NCBI GenBank assembly: GCA_022457155.1
Contig: JAJGOT010000343.1
Span: 1-64,000, forward strand
Reading direction: 5' to 3'
Origin: Cladopsammia gracilis
Taxonomy: Eukaryota; Cnidaria; Anthozoa; Scleractinia; Dendrophylliidae
Length of the DNA stretch: 64,000 bases
Made by a program: the position numbers and the translations under genes. Below, in pieces: positions 26,435-41,400 of the stretch; position 1 is the stretch's first letter, and each line of letters starts with the position of its first letter. Below the pieces are notes generated by a model. The model was not told the origin of the DNA. It was given only the letters and a program-made list of their open reading frames with translations, and did not search any database.

Positions 26435-27132
26435 TAATTTATAATATAAAACAACTCTCAAAATGTTATATACATATCAATGTGTTAATTATTTATTCAC
26501 AATATCAAAGGCATTAAAGCAATAGATTGTTTCACAATTCATTTGTTAAGCAGTAAGTCATAATGAAATACATGCAACTGGCAGTTAATTCGTACTGCAC
26601 TTTACTTACGATCAGATAATCACTAAGTACAAGACAAAGTACATAAAATAAATATGTTACAGCACACACAGCATCAATATTAAACGGACCAGCTCATATT
26701 TTTGGGTGATCGTTGCTATGTTTAAATAATATTTGAAATAAATTACATAAAATCTTAGCCAAATCCATAGTAATCTTCTTGAATACGTTCTGGACAAAAA
26801 AGACAACTTTTTTCTGTCGGTCTATTTTAAACTTGACAATTTATTTCTTCCACAACCTCTACAGACTCCTAATTTTTATCCTTTTTTGACCCTTTCACTA
26901 CCAAGTGCGGCCAGGATGATAAAGAATAAAACAAAAAACAAAAATAAATACTTTGTAAAACATCCAAAGTATCCAGTGAGTACCACTCAATAACTTTTAT
27001 TAGGATTTCAGCCACAGACTCAAAAGTTAGAACCACCTTGTACAACATAATAAACAGTACCACAAGACAGTACTTCACAAATCGTTCATTTGAATGGCCA
27101 CACTGAAAAACCAGAACCAGAACTAGAACCAG

Positions 27133-27658
27133 TTTTAAAGTGCCACTACGATCAAAAGTATACATTTTCTGTTCTCTTCTTTCAAGTCAAAACACGTACA
27201 GGAAGTGGCATTATTTTAACTTTACATTTCGAATTCGGCTTGCCACCATTACTCAATTCAAAATTGACCGGTACCGAACCCTCAGAGTTGGATCGAGTTG
27301 GTCTAAAGATTATGTGACGTTAATGACTCAACACGTGCCTTTTGGCTTTGTTGTCTGTGGCCCGGAGGGAACCGCGTTGAGTCACTGACGTCACAAATCA
27401 AGTCACGTGTACCAGATCGCAAACCAGTAGAACGTGGGCTCGGATTTATGAACGGAGTAATGGCGGACGGATTTTATGTGATTTTCGTGGGTTTTCGGAC
27501 AGCTATTTCTGGGCTGTGTAAGCCCAGAAATAGCTGTCCGAAAAACATCCAAATCAATCTAATTTATAGCAATTCGCATTTGTCTAAACCTATTACATAC
27601 ATTTGCGTTAAAAAAGCGGAAGAAACACAAAAAATTTTCGTCATAGTGGCACTTTAAA
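27133..27658. repeat. Complete MITE-like element, TTAAAGTGCCACTA family, with central hairpin
   Basis: About 526 bp bounded by TTAAAGTGCCACTACGATCA and the inverted CGTCATAGTGGCACTTTAA. Its ends fit a TTAA-type target, which is inferred. In the interior, 27492-27515 and 27521-27544 form a perfect 24-bp stem with a 5-base loop (gtgta). Partial relatives lie at 7455, 10830 and 14812. Confidence 0.8.
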
Positions 27659-28461
27659 GCATAATAAACAGTGCTACAGCCAAGTAATGCTCAATTGCTT
27701 GAATGAATGGTCACATATGAGCGGCGGTTCGCTGTTATTAGTGGCAGGTTTTACAAAGACGACCCTATTATTTTAAGCCAAAATTCTATTTCAAATAATC
27801 ACCTAAGAAAACATGAGGTGGTCCCTTTATGCACTGTCCGTGCATTTCATACAATTCAGTGAGTCATTTCAAATTTTATATTACTCTACCATCGTGTAAT
27901 AATTTTTTATATACCACTTTGATCGAGAAAAACTAGCTCGTTCAAAAAGGAAATACTCCTTACATTTTCTACTACAGATCTGGAAACAGCTCGTCTGAAA
28001 CTGCAATCGCTACCAACAGGCAGACAAGTATTATGTAGAAAATTAGTACACATGTTGTGAAGTTGAAGGAATGAGTAATCCCTCTAGAGGACATTTCATG
28101 CACTTTACATACGGTACATATACATGTATGTCAGAATTATATTTGTCACTCTAATTTCCAAGAACGATCAAAATAATGTCAAGCAGACAATTTAGAAGAA
28201 TAAAGAGAATCGTTAAGTTGGCGATATTAACAGTTTATCACCAGACTTTGAGTTTACATTAAAATAAATGTATAACAAACCATAAATCTTTTTTATAAAA
28301 TTCGAGCTTGAATAAAAAGCGATTCTTACCACAGTAGGGATATTATCGGAATTAAATTTAAAACCTGAAAAGTGACAGAAGTTTCACCTACAAGTTGAAG
28401 TTTTACTCTGGAGACTTTTATTTGGTACTGGACAGAAAATAAGGTCTCCAATCTAAAATAG

Positions 28462-28925
28462 GAGCGGTTTTAAGGAAAAATAAACAACTTTCCAAGTAAT
28501 GTGATCATTTTGATACAATTTTTGGAATGCGTTCCGAATAGATAACAAATTCTCGTACTTCTAAAATGTACCTTCGATTCTAACTTAATATGGTTCAACC
28601 AAATTCCTGTAAGCTACATTTATGTTCGTCTTTTCACATCTATATACAGTGTAACATGCACTGTTTTTTGTGTATATCAATTCACAATCAATAACACTAA
28701 ATAAATGAGAGGTTTTAGGGGAAAATAACAACTTTCCAAGTGATGGCTGATACAATTTTTGGAATACGTTCACAAATGTAACAAATACACGTATTTCCAA
28801 AATGTATTATTTTTTTCTAACTTACATTGACAGTTTCAATCATATTTCTAGAACTTTTTGATATGCACGACATGCAGTGATTTTTGTGTATAGCAATTCA
28901 CAAGAATAAACAGCAATTTGGGTGA
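28462..28925. repeat. Tandem duplication of a ~230-bp unit
   Basis: 28470-28700 and 28710-28925 share, in the same order, acaactttccaagt, tgatacaatttttggaat, gttttttgtgtata and caattcacaa words. The copies have diverged with small indels. Confidence 0.7.
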
Positions 28926-29494
28926 AATTTGTGAAACATATGGCCATTTGGATACATGTATATTTTGTTTTTGTTTTGTTTTGTTTTGATTTTTTTACTG
29001 TGTTTTTTTTTTACATTGATTTACTGAAGTACAAAACACTTCCATTATCAGATTCTGTTATTCATCAGAAACAGTACAACCAATTATTTATAATATGAAA
29101 TTTATGGTACATAAGAAGGTGCAATTAATAAGGAGGGATGCCAGACCAGTCATTTCATAAAGGCTTCTGGCTAATCTGGCTCTGGAATTACAGTGGAGCA
29201 GAGACAGAAAACTCTTGTTATACAAGGGAATGTGGAAATCGTAGTAGTTCAGTCAGACCTAACCTGAGGTACATCTAACCTGGTAAGCACCTACTGTAAC
29301 CATTACCTATGCCTGACTTAACGTACCTAAGGTTTAACAAAATGTGTGGTATTTACACCTGTTTAACTTAGCATAAAACTTAATATTAGAAGACAATACA
29401 AATATAATGTCAACAGCTCCTAGCGAGCTTCTAATCTCCTTGGTTTTAGTGTTGGCAGTTTTGCCATAGCTTAAGACCCAAATACTTTCTAACA

Positions 29495-32400
29495 TTAACT
29501 TAGACCCATGAGCTCCTCATTAAGGTCAGCAGTGAGTTCTATGTTGAAATTCCAGACTTGGCAGAAGCAGCCAACCTAAAACAGAAAAACTATCAATCAT
29601 AAATAATCAACAAAAACAAACAAGATCAATGAAACAAAATACCGAATAGCAACTCTTCTGACAGCACTCCTTTTTTGCCTGCACTTTTCATAAAGGAACA
29701 CGAAATGCAGTGGTCAAATATATAATAAATATATAAATAATTACTCACTACCCTAGAACTAAACAGAAAAGTACCAAAACTGTAAACCAGTTTCACCCTC
29801 TCTCCCCACCCTTTTGCACTTCCCAATCACTTTAGTATCCCCTGGAGACATAATCAGCAAACAGAAAAGTAAAACTTGGTTGATAGCAGACCTTAAGTGT
29901 TCTTGAAGTAATGCCTTGGTCTGGAGATCAGTGCAAGTGGACAACAAAGCCACTAATCTGTCAGCTGCTTCAAGGTTTCTTCCTAACTGCTTCACAGGTA
30001 CATCTTGAAACTCAGCTGCAACTTGAGACACAATGTTTAACCTGAAATAAAGGAAAATCCTTGTAAGTTTCAAGTATTGCCCGAAACTCCTCCCCCCTTC
30101 CCCTTCTCCCGCAAGAGCCTCCTCACAGGCTACCTCAGATGAACACTACAGTTACCTGTAACCTTAAATAGGTAAACACTTCAATGCTGTTCCAAGGAGT
30201 GCCAATAATCTCAAATTCAAGAAAAATCTCAAATTTCATTTTGTAAAATATGTACTGTATAGGATTTCGTCAACTGAGTCATAAGTTTTAACTACACTGC
30301 ATTTATCAATAATTTTCTCTGGGAGTGAAAGGGTTAAGGTGCCACTTTATAGAAACTTCAGCTGTAGTAAAATGTTTCCAATAATATGAAACATGCAGTT
30401 AATTTTTCCCAAAATGAAAATAGAAAGTTTGCAGTTTGTTTTCCTTTTCTTACTTTCTAATAATTGCATTTTTTATAAGGCTTTATAAAGTCTCCTTACC
30501 AAGACTTCTTCATGTCGTCTTCTGATTCAGTCAAACTGTTGGATATGATAGCTGCTCTTCCTAATAATATGCTCAAAATTCCTAAGCCAAACTGAAAATA
30601 CAAAAAAACACGACAACTACATGTACTACCCTGTTGCATGATACTACAGTCACTGTAAATGACTGCACTAGTTAAACTCAGAGTGATCATTGATTTGCTT
30701 CAACTCTGGTTACTGTTGATTGACTCATTTACTTGTTTCTAATAATAATAATAATTTACATACTTATATTGTGCATTATTCCATGCAAATGATCAAATGT
30801 GCATTAATTAACTAAATACATTATATACAGTAATAAGAAAATTACAAAAAGGTTAAGAAAAATCTAAAATGTGAAAACTATCATGATTATGACAATTAGC
30901 TGAAACCAAATCATCATGAAGGAGCGCTAGTGCAGAGTTAACTCTAAAAATGGCCAATTAAGTAGCCTATGTCCCACAAACAAGGGATGAAGAGGATTTC
31001 AATTAATTGACTGTGATAAAGAAGTTAGTTTTAATTGGAGATAGTCTTGAATGTTCTTGACCATACAAGTACCTGATTAACCAGGAGTACAGAGAGAGGC
31101 GATACTTGTGTATTGGAGATGCTTTGTGATAAAACCATATCCTGAAGACAGCAGATCACGACTGAGGATGACACTAACTCTGACACTCGAGTCAGAGGAA
31201 CCATTAGATGATGTAATGTCTGTGGTGAGATGACACATCAATTATCATACATGAAGTTGCATAAAAAAGTGTAAGGTGAATTTACAAGGCCACATGTACA
31301 TGTTGCATTAGTTTATCATAAAATCAGATATCTACAAAAAGTTCTAACAATTTTTTCTCTGACATTACAAAGAGTGTATTGTAGCTATACGATTGCCAAC
31401 AAAACAACAACAACACAATTAAATAAAATGTTACATGTAAAAGACAAGATACAAAGGGCTAAGCTAAAAGCCAAAAAGCACACCAAAATCAGACCTTGGA
31501 CTGGGCAACCCAGACAAACATCAAGTACTCATGTCAGTTTATAAGCCAGGTGAGCATCAACACCATTTAAAAAAAAAAAACATTCACTTAGAAGGGGTTT
31601 GTCGAAACTACACGTAACACTTTCTAGAAATTTCCTAAAAATTAATAATCCAGATACACTGTAGCTTAAACTCAGGTACCATACACAAATCTGGAGTAAG
31701 TTTACATGAATTCTAAAAAAGTGTTAACTTGATTGGCAGGAGAAAATTTACATTGTGCTATTCTAACCTCTTCATTGGTGTCTTTTTTAATAAGTGCTGT
31801 GATATTCCTGGTAATGGCCATTAACACTGCTTCCACTTGACCCTGAAAAACAAAAAAATAAACTAATCCATTCTACAGAACTTCAAGAGGTTAAAGTTAT
31901 AACTTGACGAAAATACAGCAAAATCCTCACAACATAACTCTTTTAAATAATGGTGAGGATAAGAAAGAGTCAAGATCTCATCAGGGCACTTAAATGTCCA
32001 ACGTATTTGTTCATTTGTGTTGCACTGCAATGCCAGAGCAGTTATCAAAAGAAACTAAATTATCAAGCCAATCACAACAGATGCTGACAATCCAATGAAC
32101 CAATGGAAGTAAAAAAATGTAGCTGGTTCCAAGTGCAGGAAAACGTACATGCTTGGTTTTGGTTTTACTTCTAATTGATTCAGAAAGTTATGCAAGATTG
32201 TTTTAGCCAAATATCACAAAGCATAGCAGTGCAAAACCAAAGTAATTGCAAAATTACTTTAGACACTTAATTGACATCCACTGATTCTATTTCTTATTTC
32301 ATCATCCTTTTGGCAACAAATTGAAATTCTATAAAGTACATGTAATAATAAAAATTATTGTTAAAAGGTTTAACCAACAATCAGGAAGCACTTTTAATCC

Positions 32401-35400
32401 TACCGTGTTAAACATGGGTATTGCTCTACTGAGGAGACGTTTTCCTTTAAGGACAGATAGAAATTGTACAAAGAACTCATCATCAGATCTGAAAAACAAC
32501 AGGTACACCATTTATTCCACAGGTTCTGAGATTATTACAACTGAAAAAGTGAATAAAAGTCATCACTTATTCATCATTGTTTGCATTGCTTATTGGATGA
32601 ATGATTCGTCACAAGAAAAATTACGTTTTGCCCAAATGACTTTGATCAAAAGTTAAGTTTTATTTTACATTTTTGCAAATACATCTCCGTTCCAATAAAA
32701 TAAACAAACTACATCATGGAAAGTGACCTGTATTCATCCATCAAAGTGGTCATGAGAATTCACTCAAGATTGTTACTGTAACTGCACTCAGTCATAAATT
32801 TGTTTACTTTTCAACTTGAGTAAAAATCATTATTTTTTATGCACACACCTTCCATGAAGCTATATCTTAATATAAATAACAAGCTGTTAGTTAAATAAGT
32901 GTACCTGTATACAGTTAATAAGTGTTTGAGAGGAAGTTAAATCAAATAAAAAAAGAACAGTTATGGCTGACATACTTTGCAGCATCCTCCACAGAAAGTT
33001 TTAAAATATTAAACAGCTTGGTGACAGCAAGTTGTCTGGTTTCAACAAGTTCATTTCTGAAACAAACACAACAAAAGAATATTACGTAACTGAAATGCTC
33101 TGGGCAAGAATGTGCTAACTAGTGACTTTTTGGCAATAATTTTGTGTTTTAGGCCTAACACAATTTTGTTGAAATGAGGACTTATTATTGCATTTCAGAC
33201 ACATCCAGTTTGGTGAAGATTGTGTAGTTTCAGAAAAAATCCATACCCACCCCATGGAAGGTCATTGGAAATTCCTAGGGGGAGGGGGGTCTTAAAAGCC
33301 AACATTTTAGAAGCAAAGTATGAAGCTAAACTGGAATTTCCTGGGGGGATGGGGGGTGCTAAACAAAAAAACCTTCTGTGGGGGGAGTATGGATGTTTTC
33401 TGGAACTGCACATTGTATGCAAATGACACAGATTCTGAAGATGATCTCTGAATTACACACACTTACCTTTCTTTTTCTTCAAGGTGAATTAACTTTTTGT
33501 CTAAACTTTCAATATTCAATAGACAATCGTAACCCTGAAAATAAGAGTAGAAGTGTACAGTTAGGGAGTTCAAATCAATCTGTCAGGGGGACTTATCATG
33601 AAAAAAAGTCTCACCATTCCTGAACTACAGCTGTATGCAGCTACAAAATACATGTAGACAAGTTCTTTGTGTTACCAGATAAGGTCATTTTGATCACATT
33701 TCCTAAACTTGGTGAAGTATGAAAGCAATAGAAGCATGTCTTCCCTGCGAAAGTTTGATTTCGAAACATACACCCCATGACAAAAAAAAAACTGAGTCAA
33801 GCCTCCTTAAGCTTATTACTTTTTATCATCTGCAGGTTAGTGTTCGTTATTATTACAGTGCAACACGCTTTACAGAGAGCACCCAACAAACCCTTAACAA
33901 GTTTGCACAATATCACCAGCTAATTCTTATAATCATTTTCCTAACTGCGGATAGGTGTAAAGCAATAAAGTCAATAAAATCTTCATATTTTGTAATTAAC
34001 TTTACACTCCTGTGATAAACACAAAGTGACAAGAATACATGTACATTCCATTGTGCTGAACTTTGCGGTACCTTTTCTATCGTAAGCAGCAGTTGCCCAC
34101 GCCGCTTTGTGTCCTTCATTGGTGTAGTACTGCCATGTTTATCCTGGATGAAGTAAAATCACCCATTTAGATGTAAGTGACTGAACAGTCATGTAGTGTA
34201 CATTTTGATTCATTAATTTTGTACCATCAGTTGAAAATCATACTTTCACATCAAACAAATTAATACAAATTTACAAATTATTAATAAAAAAAAACTGTAA
34301 AGTGAGCACTGTACATGTACATACATTGAATATGTTGTGGTGCAATTTTGTCCTTGGTGCAAATTTTATTTTCCTTTGTTTTGGGGTGTGGAAATGTATG
34401 ATAATCTATGATAATGAGTCTTGAACAAAGGAAAATATAATTTGCGCCAAGGACAAAATTGTACCACAACATATATGTACAAATTATGGCAAATTATGTG
34501 CGCATTGTATTCCCAGAATACAATGTACATGTCACTGAATCTCTATGAAAGATCCCATAAAAAAAAAAATAATAAAAAAACAAAGAAGAGAGCCGTGTAC
34601 CCAGTATGTTCCTGGTATTTTTTTAAAGTTATGGTTCAAATTTTTCTTTGGTTTAAAAATTTTCAAACCAGTTTAGTTCATATTTTCCTTTGTCTCAGAT
34701 TCATTACGATAATTTTTATATTCTAAAGGAAAACAAAAAGTACACTAATGCAAAGAAAAATTTAAACCACAACATGGATAAACTTCCAAGGAATTCCACA
34801 TTGTCTTCCTCCAGTCAGAGGCACAGCAGCAGGCCAGGAACATAATAAAAGTCTGGGAGTGATACTTTAGCTTTAATCCTATATTATGCTTTATGCTTAT
34901 TCAATCCATCCACAGGTGAAAACAGACTTTTATTTTTTTTACCAAGCAAGCCAAAACAGACAACAGTAAGAACAATACCTGTTCAGGTGTTTTAGCAATG
35001 TGCATTAAATCCACCATTTGTCTGGGATGCTGAACAGATGATGAAGACACTTTTCCTAAAGTACCTTGGAAATCCACTTAAAAACAGAAAAAATGTTAAC
35101 ACAATGTACCTGTTTGAAAACTTGGTTATAAATGTACGACAAAATTTATGCATTAGTTAACTGTAGCCATGCTCACAGTCAAACCTGGACAACACCCCTT
35201 TCAGGACCCTTTCATGGACAACACCCCTTTCAGGAGGTGGTTTTTATTATTTTTTTTTTGTTGACCTTCTAATTAAAGTGCACCTAACCCCCCATTTTTT
35301 CTTTTAATCAACTCAATGTACGTTGAAAAGTCGAATAGTGAAATATTTCTTGTTTTTAATGTCACGTTAGTGAGTTACAGAGATTTGAATTTACAAAATG

Positions 35401-38400
35401 CCAATTAGATGACATCAAATCAAGACTTTACCATTATTTCTACTTCAATTTACAATAGGTAGTTCACAGCTTAAGGATAATCAATTTAAGAAATACTAAA
35501 TTAAAACTGTTAATAGTCAATTGATTTGTAAAAAAAAATATTACTTGGAGGTGGAAACAAGTAGTTGTATAATAAACGAGTCTTGATAATTTGACGTCAT
35601 CTTATTTTCATTTTGTAAATTCAAACCTTTTTTTAATTCACTAACGCAACATTTAAAACAAAAAATATTTAACTATTCGACTTTTCAACGTACATAGAGT
35701 TGATTAAGCGAAAAAACAATTTTGGGGTTAGGTACACTTTAAACTATTAATAATTATGTTATGTTAAGTGTCCGCATTATACATGTAACTACTGTAGGTG
35801 TCCGTATTAAAGAGGTATTAAAGGTTTGTATGAATTTTGGCATAATTATCTTCGAGACCAAAAGAACTGTCCATAACAGAGAGGTCTGACTGTAATTAAA
35901 AATGCCTGAAGGATCCAAATTTAAGGGACTGACACTGCTACAGTTCATGCACAGCACAGCATTAATTTTGCTCAGGAAGACCTCAACACCCATTGTAAAA
36001 AATTAGAAGCCCAGATTGCAAGGGCTCTCAAAATTAATGTTACAACCCTAGGAAATTGACTACTGTTGGGAACAGAACATAATTTCTTATTCTCTATTAC
36101 AAGAATGCCATTACAAAAACTGTCATTTTCTTTCTAGAATTTTCCACTTGGCAATGATAAATAATTAATATAATCAAAGGCTTTCTTCTTTTAGATCCTC
36201 TCCTCTCCTAACTGATTTGCTCCACCGACCTCCCCCCCTCTCCCCCACCCTCTTCATCTAACCTCCCACCCTCCCGTCTCTCCAACGCTGTCCCATGGGA
36301 TTAAGGAAGTTGACCTTCACCTTTCTCATTTGGAGTGGGAAAAAGATATCTGCAAGCCTTAATATGTACTTGGTCAGCAAAATTATCCAGAAAAGTTTAC
36401 AGCCAATACATTTGTACTTGAATTTACTTGAATATGTTGAACTTACTTGTACATGGGGTGTAGGCCTTTTTTTCTCGTTCAAACTGAGGTAATGCCATCT
36501 CAGTTGTCTCTCTACCCTTCCTGTTGTCTTGAACATTGGGCCGCAACTGCACACCCTCACTCTGTTTTTCACGCTCCTTAGCAGCTTTTCTCCTTGTGTA
36601 AGTCTGGCAAAATTCAAACATGTATTCTAGTTTTTGGTCAGTTTTTTAAACTTCTCTGAGCCAATCAGCGAGACTGATTCTTTTCATTTTCACTAAATCG
36701 TCATCCAAGCTACATGTACATGTACTGCATACACAACTTAGCATTGATTTAATTGTTTGTCTTCCAGCAAGATTTTGACCATTCTCAGCAGAGAAAGATT
36801 ATTAAAAATATGTCAAGTTAATACATTTGTACATGTAATAACTATCAAAATTATATATCACATACATGTAATTATATAATATATATATATATATTTTTAT
36901 TTCACAAGCATTACAGCTGCAGCATTTACATTGTACAGCTACATTTTTGTACATTTCACACAAAAAGCAATAGATACATGCAGTGTGATGTGTATTTTAT
37001 CCTTGGCAAAATTAGGTTTCTACGTACAAAATTCCTACATGTACAAAATTAGGTTTCTTCATGTATGTCAATAACATACAGCTATTTCAATTTAGGTTGT
37101 CGGATGAGAGCTTCAAGCGTACGCAACAAGACCGCAGGGTACTTTGGGATTTTTATGTATACGATAAATTGACCAAAGCAAATTAAAATGCCTCGTCCAT
37201 GCAGCGAAGGCAAACATATATGGTGCTAACATCCACCTCACTCATCACAATGATAAACGCAAAAACCGCGAACTGAGCAAAGACCAATTTACAACTACCC
37301 ATAGTAACTTGCGGTCTCGTTGCGTACGCATGAAGCTCTCATCCGACACCCTAAATTGAAATAGCTGTATAATATTTTTTTTTATACATGTGTGAGTTAC
37401 CTGGAAGTAATAATCATCCAGTTCAGTTTCATTACTGGTGAGTTGAAGTAACTGAATCTTGATCAACCATTCTTTTTCTCTTCTGGTCATAAGCCCAGCA
37501 TATGGGTCATCTTTTCTTGGTCCATTCTCTGCCGCAGTCAGAATGTTGTGAATTTTCCTCTCTAAATCAGTAAACTGGTGCTGGTGTTCACTTCTGTCCT
37601 GCTGCTGTCTGGGTGAGCGATTGTCATTATAGAATCGGTTGTCAAACTGCTGTCTTGGAAAGCTATACCGTGGGACCTGAAAACTTCTGTTATGAAGCTG
37701 AGGGCTGGAAAACCTTGCGTGTGGGCTCATTGGGAAGTTTAGCATGCCTCCCCGTAACATCATATGGCCTTGTTAGAGAATGCAAAGATACTTTTGATTA
37801 ACATTGTCGCTGTTCTTTATAACAGAGTTTAACAACAGACAAAAGAATTGTCACTGCTTTTTTGTTCCTGATAGTCACCTTCACTTGCCTTGCAGACTGT
37901 TTCCAGCACTACATAATTAACACTAGAATCCTCAAAATGCCTTTTTCAAAACTGGCAGCAATTAATACCCCAATTTATAGTTTTGCAGAACAATATAAAA
38001 AGAACCAGAGGAGATTACAGGTACCTGCATATCTACCGTACAATGTCCATGTATGTACGGTATACAAGTGTAACTTTACTTACAAGCACATTTTGTTTGT
38101 GAATAGACATTGGCCTTTGGGATCAAATGGGTGAAGCCTCAGTTATCAGAATTTATTGATTTGTTTCCTTCATACATGTACATGTACATGTACATGTACA
38201 TGTACACATATGGAAATCATTCAGTACCTTCAGAACAAAAAACATGTCTTATTGTAATTTTTACCTACCAGGATCAGAATGTATCATGGGAGATGGATGT
38301 CTTGGAAAAGGTGGGGTTCTTGGAGTTCTCATCATATGAGGGCTGGGGCCTGGACCCAGGATTCCAGGCATGCCAGGCATTCTAGGCATACCAGGCATTC

Positions 38401-41400
38401 CAGGAATGGGATGTTTGGACGGACTGGGTCTGTGCTGAAATATCTGAGGTGGCACTGGCGGAGTATGCTGCAAACAATAACACTAAAATGTACCTTACTA
38501 CAGACAAGTGCACGTGTAAATAGTGTCGTTAAACCAAAATCAAAGGATCAATTGCTCTGATGACCAATCACAGCAGATCCACAACTCAGAACTGGTTTTA
38601 CTTCTGATTGGTTTTTTAAAAGAAAGTAGTGCAACATTTTTTAGCCAATCACAAAGTGTGAAATTGCAAAATTACTTTTGATACGCCATTGAATACTGCA
38701 CTGGAATGACCATTTTCTCAAGCTGTTTTCTGTCATAAACCAAAACCAAAAGAATTGGACACAATTATTTGCAGGCATCTGAAAATAGCATTTAACTACA
38801 AACAAACTGAAAACAAAAACATCTAATTCAATCCAACAACAGCAAACACTGCACAACTTAACACCTGCAACATCTCTTAAGAGCCTTTAAGCATAGCATA
38901 CACTAACCATCCTTGCAGCAGCAGCAGGAGAAAATCCAGGAGGTGTCATCATAGGCCTGGGGATACCGGGAGGAGGCTGGCCAATCATTGTCTTGCGAGG
39001 TGTTTGTTTTGGACCTTCTGGTACTTGTTGAGGAGCACTGTTATCACCAGTAAGTTCCTTCTCTAGGTCCTCTAGCTTGATAGCATTCACTGGTGGAGGT
39101 TTCTTCATGAACCGACTTGGTGGTACCAGCCCTTGTTGTGGTATTGCTGTAATTATTGAATCATCCTGCAAAAACAAAGAAGGGTGAAGGCTTTCTGCTA
39201 TATACATATACTGAACACTTTCTCAACCTTGGAACCACTGTTCATCATTCTGTACAGTCATGTACTTTCAGTTCCTTTGCTTCAACACTATTATGAAGAA
39301 TGTTACATACACTGTAACTTCCAAGTAACAAGCCACCACAAGAAGCCAATGTTGAGTTGTGAGTTAATCAATTTTGTTTCTTTACATAATTTGGGACCAC
39401 CGTGAATGTTTAAAGCAGTAAAAACGAAAATAAAATACACTCTACATGGTGGAGGACAACACAACAGAGCCTGACTCTAACTAAAGTGTGCCCTTAGAAA
39501 AAAGCTCATCAAGACAAGATCTCTCAGGAGCTACATGTACATGTACATGATCTTGAGTTGTAAGATGTATGTTATTATTTATAGAATGGACTCCATTGTA
39601 CCTCAAATGCTGGTGAGAAAGGTCTCCTTAGCCTTCGTTTGCGTTCAACCTCTGCCTTCAGCAAGTCTGCCAGTGGTGACTGTTGGGTACTGACGGGACC
39701 TTTATTTGTATTCTCTTTATCAACTTTAGAAGGAGATCCCCATATATTAGAAGATGGTGAGATCTGGAAAAAGGATACTAGACAATTATATGCAATTCAG
39801 AACAGACCAACAAGAAAGAGAACTGCATGTACATGATTGTACCTGTACATGCATGATGATCCTGTCAACATTCATTTGTCAGGTACAGTGTACTGTATTG
39901 CATTTGTGGAAAATATTACATTTTATACATCTAGACCCGTACATGTATGTTCAAAAGTTCGATAATGATCCAAGGTATAGTGCCATCTATCTTTTAAAAA
40001 CTGGGGCTTGAGAGATGAGATACAATGATGCACAGATTTAATTTAGAAAACAGTAAACTTTCTCCAACTTGGATGTCATCAGCCTTGAACCAGTTGTCAT
40101 CTTAGCAAGATTCTGTTTTCCAAAGAATTCAGGTACAGCAAAATGAGTGTCTGAAGTACTATGGTCCAATTTTTAGGTACATCTGTACATCTGTCTCAGG
40201 GGGCTCCTACATGTATGTAAAGAGAGTTCACAAACATGACTACAAATGAGTCAGAGTTTTCTGAGTATGCTCACCAGATCATGTATTGAAGTGGATGATG
40301 TTGGACTGGACAGGGGTGAAGTTCCATCCCACACTGGATTGATACCTGATGGGTGCTTTATGTCCTGAGACAAAAAAAGTTTACATATTAATTTAAACAA
40401 TTAACTACAATCTTTAACATTATACAGGTATAAACTGTATGAAAGTGATCCCTTGTTTTTAAATAAAGATGATGATAACACTGTTTGCTATGAAAAGAAA
40501 TGTACATGTATTGTAAAATGGTACATGTAACTATCTACATGTAACATTCTTTACCTTATAATGTGACAAGTGTTTCAAGTGGTAATATACATGTAATGAA
40601 AATTTGTGCTAGAGATGGTGTGTTAACTGTATATTTATCATCTGATAAGAACTCTTGCATTTCTAATAGTGAAAATCAAGGCAAAGAAGCCTACTATGGT
40701 AACATTTTACATGTAGCTCTGACAACAATTTCATCGAAACTCTTGTTTTATTTACATAGAGTGGTTTGATTGAAGCTAATGATCATATTAATACCTTGTA
40801 CTTGGATGTTCTAGGGATAGGTATAGCATCACCTTCATCATCATCGACCAGTTTGGTCAAGTTCTGTTCAAGAATTTCCTGTTTGAAGAGATTGATAGAG
40901 TAAGAGGACACCCTCGGGAATTGAAAAAAGTGTCCGTTAGTAGAGCTGTCCGCTTATGAGAATTATTTCCATAAGCGGACACCAAAGAAAAATAGGGTGG
41001 ATGCTAACTTACCACAATATTGCATTACATGTTAACATTTCTTATTCACAGGTTGGCTCTTAGGAGCTTTATCTCCAGGTTCTCTGTTTCAAAATTCCCA
41101 TTTGATTTAGAATCTGAGGGGAACAGGTTTGCAATCACAAGACTGTTTATGTCACCCTTCTTAGACAAACTTGCATTTCTGTCCCATTTTTGTTATTTTG
41201 TGTGTTAAACAAGATCTGAATTTTGTTTATACCTGAAGGCTAAATTATCTAAATGATTTTGCCTGATAGTAGTTTAATAATATTTGGTACAAAACAATGG
41301 CTTTTTCATGGCAAAAAGAAATCCATCCATCTATTGATCTAGGTACAAATTAAAATAAATGGGCATATACATGTCCATTTATTTTATTTTGCATTTAAAA

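Noticed and set aside
29626..29876. Alternative PATL1 C-terminus by reading through the weak GTTTTA donor
   Set aside because: The read-through sequence looks intronic, whereas splicing to 29575-29495 keeps the frame and gives a short, plausible final exon. It is kept only as an alternative.
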